Assembly: GCF_965276875.1 (NCBI RefSeq)
Contig: NZ_OZ255701.1
Location: 992,001-1,056,000, forward strand
Length of the DNA stretch: 64,000 bases
Direction: 5' to 3'
From: Lichenicoccus sp965276875
Lineage (GTDB): Bacteria; Pseudomonadota; Alphaproteobacteria; Acetobacterales; Acetobacteraceae
A model generated the notes under the pieces. It had not been told where the DNA came from and did no database searches. It saw only the letters and a program-made list of their open reading frames with translations. Below, in pieces: positions 52,901 through 59,692 of the stretch (positions are counted from its first letter, which is position 1; every line of letters begins with the position of its first letter). A program made the translations under genes and the position numbers.

Positions 52901-53594
52901 CGGCGACGACATCCCGCTCAATGACGGCTGCCTGGCACCATTGCGGATCGTCATCCCGCCCGGCACCTTGCTCTCACCAGCGCCGGGAGCCGCGGTGGTC
53001 GCCGGCAACACGGAAATCTCCCAGGTCGCCTGCAACGCATTGTTCGCCGCCCTCGGCGTGATGGCCGCAGGCCAGGGCACGATGAACAACCTGCTGTTCG
53101 GCGATCGCACCCGGCAGTATTATGAGACGATCTGCGGAGGCACCGGCGCCGGGCCGGGCTTCGATGGTGCCGATGCCATCCACAGCCATATGACCAACAC
53201 CCGCATGACCGACCCAGAGGTGCTGGAACTGCGCTATCCCGTGCGCGTCGAGGCGTTCGCCGTGCGCCCGGGCTCCGGCGGCGACGGGGCCATGCGTGGC
53301 GGCTGTGGCGCGATACGCCGGCTGCGCTTTCTCGCCCCGATGCAGGGGGTGCTGGTCGCATCGAGTCGCGCCGTGCCGCCGTTTGGACTGGCCGGCGGAC
53401 TGCCGGGGACAGCCGGCCGGCAATGGATCCAACGCGCCGACGGCCGCATCGAGCCGCAAGCAGGCGTCGCGCAGATGCAGCTCGAGGTCGGCGACCAGCT
53501 GATCGTCGAGACCCCAGGCGGCGGCGGCTACGGCAACCCGGACGGTCGAGCGAAATCCAGGGCGGACAGGAAGGCTCGCGGTTCATCGACGTAG
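49947..53594 (+). CDS. Fused hydantoinase A/B, 5-oxoprolinase family
   Basis: About 1215 aa. Residues ~1-690 form HyuA: FWIDRGGTFTDIVA at the start, GTTVATNALLERHGARV, IISFDMGGTSTDVALYDG. Residues ~695-1200 form HyuB: ELFNNLFMHIAEQGG, DVIALNNPFDGGTHLPDITV, FAGARGHHVDIGG, ending in TPGGGGYGNP. The one-chain form is typical of ATP-dependent 5-oxoprolinase, but N-methylhydantoinase-like substrates are possible. No Shine-Dalgarno is obvious; GTG 49917 is an alternative start. The last 67 bases overlap the 3' end of the convergent membrane gene. Confidence 0.9.
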   Translation: MTPVPWRFWIDRGGTFTDIVACDPRGRLSASKRLSQDAKGSDAALAGIAAALGLPAGTEIPPGLVGSVRMGTTVATNALLERHGARVLLLTNRGLGDLLRIGDQSRPDLFARAIARPPPLHERACEIDGRLAADGQEITPLDEDTARALLAQARDDSIEACAIALLHAWAYPVHERRLAELAREAGFTQISVSHQVSPHLRLVPRAQTTVLDAALSPVLSRHVGHLAAALPGTRLLFMQSHGGLAGAGRFSGRDAILSGPAGGIVGAARTAERAGLARIISFDMGGTSTDVALYDGTLQGGGFERRLESRVAGLALRVPMMAIHTVAAGGGSVLRFDGARMRVGPESAGAFPGPRAYRNGGPLTVTDANLLLGNLRAERFPALFGPNGDAPLDLDAVQAGFADMADAVAAETGTRHTPHALAEAFLRIAVANMANAIREISVRRGEDPANFALHCFGGAGGQHACQLADALGMRTILVHPLAGVLSAYGMGLAEQSVLRERSIDIAWAPDTFARLAGICDTLANEATAALADETDPGTETAIDRRLHLRQAGSEAVLIVPFGDLASVHDAFARQHRARFGFDEPDRAIIVDAIGVEVRTVTPPPPAPSLAIRASGEAPHADRTVLHRDGCALDAALFDRADLRAGDVLSGPALVIEANATTVIEPGWTARITDLGNMIIERSAAAGNHVEQPEPAFIELFNNLFMHIAEQGGTVLQNTARSVNIRERLDFSCALFDAEGRLVANAPHVPVHLGAMGESVRSVLRRRAQSLRPGDVIALNNPFDGGTHLPDITVITPLFDPDSGRLLFFAGARGHHVDIGGTTPGSTPAFSRHLGEEGVVIDDFLLVSDGHLREAEFRALLGSGPHPARDPDTNLADIRAQIAANARIVAELQRALAAHGADTLARATRLVMRNAEASVRRTLAHLQDGQFTAAMDDGGRLCVAVRKNPDGATIDFTGTSPQRADNFNAPPAVLRAVVLYVFRCLAGDDIPLNDGCLAPLRIVIPPGTLLSPAPGAAVVAGNTEISQVACNALFAALGVMAAGQGTMNNLLFGDRTRQYYETICGGTGAGPGFDGADAIHSHMTNTRMTDPEVLELRYPVRVEAFAVRPGSGGDGAMRGGCGAIRRLRFLAPMQGVLVASSRAVPPFGLAGGLPGTAGRQWIQRADGRIEPQAGVAQMQLEVGDQLIVETPGGGGYGNPDGRAKSRADRKARGSST

Positions 53595-54514
53595 AACGCG
53601 ACGTCCAACCCGCCGGCCGATTGCGCGCTCGACGAGCCGCGGCGAAGACGGATCGCGACGTTGGGCGGCTCGAACAGCCACATCTTCACGACCGGCGACT
53701 TCGGCGCGCCGTCGCTTGCATCGACTGAGACAATATCGCGGAGTTGCAGCTCCAGCTCGCGCAACGCACCGTTGCGCAGCAGCAGGTGATCCGAATGCAG
53801 CTCGATCGGTCGGATGTAGAGTGACTTGGCTAAGCCTGCGACATAAAGGCCGCCGAGCGCCCCGATTTTGGTTGCAACCCAGGCCCATCGCACCGTCCAG
53901 TGCGCGACAACGAGGTGGGTGACGCAAACCTCCGGGACGGTTGCAAAGAAAATCACCCAGCATAATGCCAGGTCGATCCCGTTGCGGTGATAGGCAAAGA
54001 TCCGGATCGATCCCCCTGTCGGCTTCCGCCGCCACTGAAGTAACAACGATCTCAGGATTGCCATTTCGCGATACGCGATGGAGATCAAAACCGCGGGCAG
54101 CACACCCTCGAAGGCCGTACGGAGGTTGGCATTGGGCTCCTTCGCTTGCGCGATCCTGACCCAGGCCAGGGCCAGCGAGATGCTCATCACGACCAGGACG
54201 ATCGTTACCGAGCCGCAAGCACTTCCAACAACGTCATGTCGCACCCGTGCCGGGAGCAGCAGATACCCGGCCGTCATCCCCACAAGCGCAAGCATGGCTT
54301 TCTGGAGACGCGCATCGTTGCCGTGATGCGCACCCGTGCGACGGCAAAACCATCCAGCGGCGATCAGCATGAGCAGCAGAGCAGCGCCGGGCCATACTCT
54401 GACCGGAAGATGACGGAAGAGCCAGAATCGCACCAGAAGAGAAGCAACGGCCCACGCGGCTAATGCACCATAACGTCGCGCCACCTGCGCAGACCTGATC
54501 TGGTTCATGTCCAT
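53528..54514 (-). CDS. Membrane protein of unknown function with a C-terminal PH-like region
   Basis: About 328 aa from ATG 54514 (a second ATG at 54508). Six or so hydrophobic segments lie between residues ~15 and 235. A cytoplasmic beta-rich tail follows (IELHSDHLLLRNGALRELELQLRDIVSVDA), the pattern of bPH/PH-like domains. Codon use looks less GC-biased than its neighbours (several Ile ATC/ATT and Lys AAA/AAG clusters), but I cannot quantify it. The upstream frame to 54838 is antisense to arfB. No function assigned. Confidence 0.65.
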   Translation of the reverse strand: MDMNQIRSAQVARRYGALAAWAVASLLVRFWLFRHLPVRVWPGAALLLMLIAAGWFCRRTGAHHGNDARLQKAMLALVGMTAGYLLLPARVRHDVVGSACGSVTIVLVVMSISLALAWVRIAQAKEPNANLRTAFEGVLPAVLISIAYREMAILRSLLLQWRRKPTGGSIRIFAYHRNGIDLALCWVIFFATVPEVCVTHLVVAHWTVRWAWVATKIGALGGLYVAGLAKSLYIRPIELHSDHLLLRNGALRELELQLRDIVSVDASDGAPKSPVVKMWLFEPPNVAIRLRRGSSSAQSAGGLDVAFYVDEPRAFLSALDFARPSGLP

Positions 54515-54617
54515 GGGGGCTCGGCCGCGTTCAATGCCTGGCGCTCCTCGCGTGAAGTAGTGGTATGTGCAGGTTACATCTTTGGTCGGTGACCTTCCAT
54601 ATGATCCGCTGGTCCTG

Positions 54618-55037
54618 ATGCATCTGGACATCGCCCCCGGCTTGTCCATCGACGCGAACGCGCTCGAGATCAGCTTCATCACCGCCGGCGGCCCGGGCGG
54701 GCAGAACGTCAACAAGCTTGCCACCGCGGCGCAGCTTCGCTTCGATCTGCGCGCCAGTGGCCTGCCGCCGCCGCTACTGACACGGCTGGCGGTGCTTGCC
54801 GGCAGTCGGCTGACCCGCGAGGATGTCATCGTCATCACCGCGCGCGAGTTCCGCTCTCAGGAGCGCAACCGGCAGGCGGCGATCGCGCGCCTGGCGGAGC
54901 TGATCGCCGAGGCGGCGAAGGTTCCGATCCGGCGCCGGCCGACCAAGGCCTCCCGTGGCGAGCGCCTGCGACGGCTCGAAGCCAAGAGCCACCGTGCCGC
55001 CACCAAGCGGTCGCGCGCGCTGCCCGAGCAGGATTGA
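54618..55037 (+). CDS. arfB: Alternative ribosome-rescue factor ArfB (YaeJ)
   Basis: Peptidyl-tRNA hydrolase that rescues ribosomes stalled without a stop codon. 139 aa, matching the family. The GGQ motif is in TAGGPGGQNVNKLAT near residue 27, and the essential basic C-terminal tail (KVPIRRRPTKASRGERLRRL, then KKS/KRS-rich) is present, which distinguishes it from release factors. ATG 54618 gives the canonical length; GTG 54567 would add 17 residues. Confidence 0.94.
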   Translation: MHLDIAPGLSIDANALEISFITAGGPGGQNVNKLATAAQLRFDLRASGLPPPLLTRLAVLAGSRLTREDVIVITAREFRSQERNRQAAIARLAELIAEAAKVPIRRRPTKASRGERLRRLEAKSHRAATKRSRALPEQD

Positions 55038-55041
55038 GGAG

Positions 55042-57054
55042 GTGGACCAGGCCTCTCCGCTGTCACGCACGGCCGTCAGCACCGTGGCGGGGCAAGCGTT
55101 GCGCGATGCCTTGGCCGCGCATGGACCCACGGCGCTCTATTGCGTGCGAACCCTGGCGGCGGTGGCGCTGGCGCTCTATGTCGCCTTTTCGCTGCAGTTG
55201 GAGGCACCGTCGTCAGCGGCGGTCACCGTGCTGATCGTCGCCAACCCGGTCAGCGGCGCGCTGGTCTCGAAAAGCCTGTGGCGCCTGCTCGGCACCCTGA
55301 TTGGCGCTGTGCTGGCGGTGGTGCTGATGGCAGCCTTCGCGCAGACGCCGCTGCTGTTCTTCATCATGTTCTCGCTGTGCATCGGCGCCGCCTGCGTCGT
55401 CTCCACCCTGCTGCGCTACTTCAAGGCCTATGCCGCGGTGCTCGCCGGCTACACCATCATTATTGTCTGTAACCCGGCGTTTGCCAATCCGAACGACATC
55501 TTCCCGAGCGCCTTGTCGCGGGTCTCGGCGGTCTCGGTCGGCATTGTCTCGGCGGCCCTGGTGTTCCTGCTGACCGAGCTGCGCGCGCCCTCGCGCCTGA
55601 CGGAGGCCTCGCTCGGGCTGATCCGCGATACCGGCGCGGCCCTTGCCATGCATTTCGGCGGCGGCGGCGGCGAAGACCGCGAGGCGCTGCTGACCCGGGC
55701 GAATGGCCTGCACGAGATCATCGAATATGCGGCTGCCGACAGCAGCGCGGTGGCGCGCCGGGCGGGAACGCTCAGGCTGGGTGCGGCCGACCTGATGGGC
55801 AGCCTCTCGGCGCTGCATCCACGCACATCGAGCCTGGAACCCGGCCGCCTCGCGGACCAGGTGGCACGTGCCACCGCAGCGCTTGGCTGCATCGCCGTGG
55901 ACGCGCCGGATGCGGTGCTGCATCAACTCACCCAGGCGCGCGAGAGCCTCGCGGCCATGCTGGAGGCACCGACTGCCGATCTCGTTGGCCTCGGCGACGT
56001 TGACCGCGCGCATGACCTGCTCGGCCGCCTGCATGACGCGATCGTCCGGCTGACCGACGTGGCCCCCAGCCAGCGCCACAGCCGGCTGCGACCGTTCCTG
56101 GACTGGCCGACGGCGCTGCGTAACGGCGCACGCGGCGGCATCGTCACCATGCTCGCCTGCCTGTTCTGGTATGTCACGCAATGGCCGAGCGGCCCGACAC
56201 TGTTGGCTTTCCTGGTGCCCGCCGCCTGCCTGCTTGCCACCAACCCGAGCGCCTCGCGCGCCAGCGTCGATTTCTCGATCGGCACCCTGCTCGCGATCCC
56301 GGCGAGCTGGTTCTGCGAGACCTTTCTGCTGTCGCGGATCGACGGCTTCCCGCTGCTGATCGCGGCCCTCGGGGTGTGCCTGCTGCCGGGGATCTGGCTG
56401 CAGTTCCACCCCCGCCATGGCCTGCGCGCCTTCGGTTACGTGGTGTTTTTCAATGCGATGATCGCCGTAGGCAACCCGATCAGGTTCAACGATATCACCC
56501 TGCTCAATGGGTGGCTTGCGTTCATCATTGGCGCCGCCAGCCTGATCGTGGTGTTCCGCGTGCTGCTGCCGGCCAATGCGACGCGCGACAGTAACCGGCT
56601 CTCGCGCGCCCTGGCCCGTGCGGCGGCCTCGGCCGCTTCCGGCAGGCGCGCGCCCGATCGCGCGGTCTGGGAATACCAGCAGATGCAAAAGGTGCTGCGC
56701 CTGATCCAGCGGCTGGCCGGGGTGGATGCCGCCCGCAGGCAGCGCGTCACGGATTGCGCCCTGATCGCGGTCGAGATCGGACGCTGCGTGCTGCGGCTGC
56801 GCGCCATGCTGCCCGGGCTCTCACCGGAGACGGCGGAATGCGTGGCGGCGGCGCTGCGCGCGGCGGCAGACCTGCGCCGCGACCCGCTCGCGGCCGCCGA
56901 CATGGTGGCGAACGCCGCGGCGACGCTCGCGGCACAGCCGGCGATGCCGGTGCAGGTCGCGCGCGCGGCCGCCCTGTTGGGCGAGATCGCGCGCCTGATT
57001 AAGGCGATACCGCATTTCCTCGCGCGCGACTTCAGGCTCGCCGATGCTGGCTGA
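55042..57054 (+). CDS. FUSC family inner-membrane transporter (aromatic acid exporter AaeB-like)
   Basis: About 670 aa. Two bundles of hydrophobic segments (residues ~25-165 and ~365-520) flank a large hydrophilic region, the FUSC layout. GTG 55042 immediately follows GAGGAG, an unusually short spacing, so the exact start is uncertain; the gene lies four bases after arfB. The next gene starts 11 bp inside its end. It forms, with DUF1656, HlyD-like and outer-membrane proteins, a tripartite pump for aromatic acids or similar weak acids. Confidence 0.88.
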   Translation: MDQASPLSRTAVSTVAGQALRDALAAHGPTALYCVRTLAAVALALYVAFSLQLEAPSSAAVTVLIVANPVSGALVSKSLWRLLGTLIGAVLAVVLMAAFAQTPLLFFIMFSLCIGAACVVSTLLRYFKAYAAVLAGYTIIIVCNPAFANPNDIFPSALSRVSAVSVGIVSAALVFLLTELRAPSRLTEASLGLIRDTGAALAMHFGGGGGEDREALLTRANGLHEIIEYAAADSSAVARRAGTLRLGAADLMGSLSALHPRTSSLEPGRLADQVARATAALGCIAVDAPDAVLHQLTQARESLAAMLEAPTADLVGLGDVDRAHDLLGRLHDAIVRLTDVAPSQRHSRLRPFLDWPTALRNGARGGIVTMLACLFWYVTQWPSGPTLLAFLVPAACLLATNPSASRASVDFSIGTLLAIPASWFCETFLLSRIDGFPLLIAALGVCLLPGIWLQFHPRHGLRAFGYVVFFNAMIAVGNPIRFNDITLLNGWLAFIIGAASLIVVFRVLLPANATRDSNRLSRALARAAASAASGRRAPDRAVWEYQQMQKVLRLIQRLAGVDAARRQRVTDCALIAVEIGRCVLRLRAMLPGLSPETAECVAAALRAAADLRRDPLAAADMVANAAATLAAQPAMPVQVARAAALLGEIARLIKAIPHFLARDFRLADAG

Positions 57055-57238
57055 GGTGCATGTCGCCGGCGTGCTGTTCGCACCGATCGTGCTGTATGCC
57101 CTGGCGGCGTTGGCGCTCCTGCTCGTCCTGCGCGCGGTGCTGTGGCGCGCCGGCTTCATGCGTCTGGTCTGGAACCTGCCGTTGTTCGAGCTGGCGCTGT
57201 ATCTGTGCATCCTGTCGTTGCTGGTGTTGCTGGTCTGA
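57044..57238 (+). CDS. DUF1656 small membrane protein (AaeX-like)
   Basis: 64 aa with two membrane segments (residues ~8-30 and ~42-63). It reads as a DUF1656 protein, with the early VHVAG-x-LFAPIVLY segment and the mid-protein RLVWNLPLFELALY. Such proteins sit between AaeB-like and AaeA-like genes. It overlaps the FUSC gene by 11 bp and precedes the HlyD gene by two bases. Confidence 0.9.
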   Translation: MLAEVHVAGVLFAPIVLYALAALALLLVLRAVLWRAGFMRLVWNLPLFELALYLCILSLLVLLV

Positions 57239-57240
57239 AG

Positions 57241-58158
57241 ATGAAGTCCTCCCTCCCTTTGATCCGCGCCGTGGTGCAGGTCACCCTCACCCTCGCCGTA
57301 GTGGTCGCGGCCCTGGTGCTCGGTGCGGCGCTCTGGCGCACCTACATGCTGGCCCCCTGGACCCGTGACGGAAGGGTGCGTGCCTATGTGGTCGATATTG
57401 CCCCAGAGGTCTCCGGCACGGTGGTATCGGTGATGGTCCGCGACAACGAACAGGTCCGGCGTGGAGAGCCGCTGTTTCAGATCGACCCAACCCGCTTCCG
57501 TCTGGCGATCGCCCAGGACCAGGCGCATTTGCAGACCGCCCAGGAGGATCTGCGTCTGCGCCAGTCCGACGCCAAGCGCCGCCAGGGCCTCGGCGGCATC
57601 GTCTCGGCGGAGGAGCGCGCGCGCGTCAATTCGGTGGCAAGCACCGCGCAGGCATCCGTCGACGCGGCGCAGGCGGCGCTCGATGTGGCCAGGCTCAATC
57701 TCGCCCGTGCGACGCTGTATGCGCCGGTCAATGGCTACGTTACCAACCTTGCCCTGCGCCAAGGCGATTATGTCGGGGCCGGCCAGGCCCGTATTGCCCT
57801 GATCGATTCCGATAGCTTCTGGGTATATGGCTATTTCGAAGAGACCAAGCTTGGCGGGATCCATGTCGGCGAGCCGGCCTCGATCAAGCTCATGGCCTAT
57901 GCGCCACTGCTCACCGGCCATGTCGAGAGCATCACCCGCGGTATTCAGGACCAGAACGGCACCGCCAACGGCCTCGGCCTGCAGGACGTCAACCCGGTGT
58001 TCACCTGGGTGCGCCTGGCCCAGCGCATTCCGGTGCGCATCCATATCGACCACATCCCTGCCGGTGTGCTGCTGGCCGCAGGCATGACCTGCTCGGTCAG
58101 CGTCGGCACCGGGCGGCGGCGCGCGCCGCTGCAGAGCTGGCTCGAGACCCATCTTTGA
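57241..58158 (+). CDS. HlyD family periplasmic adaptor (AaeA-like)
   Basis: About 305 aa. One N-terminal membrane segment (residues ~8-32), then the lipoyl-like half (TRDGRVRAYVVDIAPEVSGTVVSV) and GEPLFQIDPTRFRL. A helical hairpin at ~85-150 and the second lipoyl half (RATLYAPVNGYVTNLALRQGDYV) follow. It bridges the FUSC pump to the outer-membrane factor whose TTG start overlaps its stop (TTGA). Confidence 0.92.
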   Translation: MKSSLPLIRAVVQVTLTLAVVVAALVLGAALWRTYMLAPWTRDGRVRAYVVDIAPEVSGTVVSVMVRDNEQVRRGEPLFQIDPTRFRLAIAQDQAHLQTAQEDLRLRQSDAKRRQGLGGIVSAEERARVNSVASTAQASVDAAQAALDVARLNLARATLYAPVNGYVTNLALRQGDYVGAGQARIALIDSDSFWVYGYFEETKLGGIHVGEPASIKLMAYAPLLTGHVESITRGIQDQNGTANGLGLQDVNPVFTWVRLAQRIPVRIHIDHIPAGVLLAAGMTCSVSVGTGRRRAPLQSWLETHL

Positions 58159-59639
58159 GGCGCCCATCTTCAAGGCGATCTTGGGGAGCGGCGCTGCTGC
58201 TGCTGCTGTGCCGCTGCACGGTCGGGCCCGACTACCACCCGCCGCGCACCAAAATCCCCATTGGCTGGACCGAGCATGCGGCGACACCAGCGGAGATCGC
58301 GCGCACCGAGGCGCGCATGGCGGATTGGTGGGCGGCGTTCCGTGATCCGGTGCTCGACCGGCTGGTAGCCCGGGCGATCGCCGGCAACCTCGATCTGCAG
58401 ATCGCGGGAGAGCGGCTGCTGGCGGCGCGCGACGTGCGCGAGGAACTCGCGGGCACGCTGGCGCCGCAGATCGACGCCACCGGCGAGGCGGGCATCCAGC
58501 GCTTTTCGACGACCCTCGAGTTCCCGCCGCTGCCCGGCGTGTCCTCGAGCAATCGGCTCTGGAGCCCGGGTTTTACCGCGAGCTGGGAGCTCGATGTGTT
58601 CGGCCGCATACGACGCGAAATCCAGGCGCAGGACGCGCTGGTCGGTGCTGATATCGAAGCCCGTCGCGGTATGCTGCTGGCGGTGCTCGGCGAACTCGTG
58701 GGCGACTATGTCGGCTTGCGTTCGGCGCAGCGTCAGCTCGCCATCGCCGGGCGCAACATCGGCGCGGCACGACAGAATCTCGGCCTGACTCAGCGCCTGT
58801 TCGCCGAAGGGATCGGCACCAGCCTGCAGGTCGCCCAGGCGCAGGCAGAGCTGGAGACCGAACTTGCAACCACGGATCCGTTGCGCACCGAAATCGCCCA
58901 GCTCAGCCACGCCATCGCCGTATTGCTCGGCCAGATGCCGGGCAGCCTGGAGGCGATGCTGCAATACCCGGCACCACTGCCGCGCGTGCCGGCGCTGCCG
59001 GTGATATTGCCGTCGATGGTGATCGCCAACCGGCCCGACATCAGGCAGGCAGAACGGCGCTACGCCGAGGCGACCGCGCGGATCGGCATAGCTGTGGCCG
59101 AGCTGTATCCGGATTTCTCGCTGCCGCTATCGATCGGCCTGCAATCGAGCATGCTGCACGAGCTATTCAGCGCCGACAGCCTGGCGTTCCAGCTCGTGCT
59201 CAGTGCCGCCCAGCCGCTGTATCACGGCGGCCGGCTGGATGCGCGGGTGCGGCAGGCCCGCGCCGAGGCCGAGGCTGCGCGATTATCCTACCGTCAGACG
59301 GTGCTCACCGGCTTTCGCGAGGTCGAGGATCGATTGGTTGCCTATGGCAACGACAAGCGGCGCGACGCGGTGCTGCATCGCGCGGCAGCCGACAATGCGC
59401 TGGCGCTGTCGCGGGCCAGGCGGCTGTATGCTGCCGGGTTGACCGGCTTCCTCGACGTGCTTAACGCCGAGCGCGCCACCTACGCGAGCGAAAACGAGGC
59501 GGCGATCGGCGATCTCGCCCGGCTACGTGATGCGGTGTCGCTCTATGTGGCACTCGGTGCCGGCTGGCAGGGGGCGGCGCTGAGTGCAACCAGGCTGCCG
59601 GTCAGCCTGGCGGCGCAGCATGCGATGGCGGCTCCGTAA
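58155..59639 (+). CDS. Outer-membrane efflux factor (NodT/OprM-like lipoprotein)
   Basis: About 494 aa, TTG start. The N-terminal hydrophobic segment ends LLLLCRCTVGPDY; the Cys in CTVGPDYHPP is the expected acylation site of NodT-type factors. Two OEP repeats follow (from DPVLDRLVARAIAGNLDL and from ANRPDIRQAERRY). It completes the tripartite pump as the outer-membrane channel. Confidence 0.92.
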   Translation: MRRPSSRRSWGAALLLLLCRCTVGPDYHPPRTKIPIGWTEHAATPAEIARTEARMADWWAAFRDPVLDRLVARAIAGNLDLQIAGERLLAARDVREELAGTLAPQIDATGEAGIQRFSTTLEFPPLPGVSSSNRLWSPGFTASWELDVFGRIRREIQAQDALVGADIEARRGMLLAVLGELVGDYVGLRSAQRQLAIAGRNIGAARQNLGLTQRLFAEGIGTSLQVAQAQAELETELATTDPLRTEIAQLSHAIAVLLGQMPGSLEAMLQYPAPLPRVPALPVILPSMVIANRPDIRQAERRYAEATARIGIAVAELYPDFSLPLSIGLQSSMLHELFSADSLAFQLVLSAAQPLYHGGRLDARVRQARAEAEAARLSYRQTVLTGFREVEDRLVAYGNDKRRDAVLHRAAADNALALSRARRLYAAGLTGFLDVLNAERATYASENEAAIGDLARLRDAVSLYVALGAGWQGAALSATRLPVSLAAQHAMAAP

Positions 59640-59644
59640 CGGCT

Positions 59645-59660
59645 TGGCGCGGGTTTTGCT
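59645..59660 (+). promoter_or_regulatory. Sigma-54-like promoter before the TonB receptor
   Basis: TGGCGC (59645-59650), five bases, TTGCT (59656-59660). GG-N10-GC and the whole -12 box are consensus; one A-to-G mismatch in the -24 box. The implied start is near 59671, about 22 nt before ATG 59693. It fills the 53-bp gap after the efflux operon and would give the receptor its own control. Confidence 0.45.
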
Positions 59661-59692
59661 TGGCAACCGCATCGAACCTGGAGCCAACAGCC

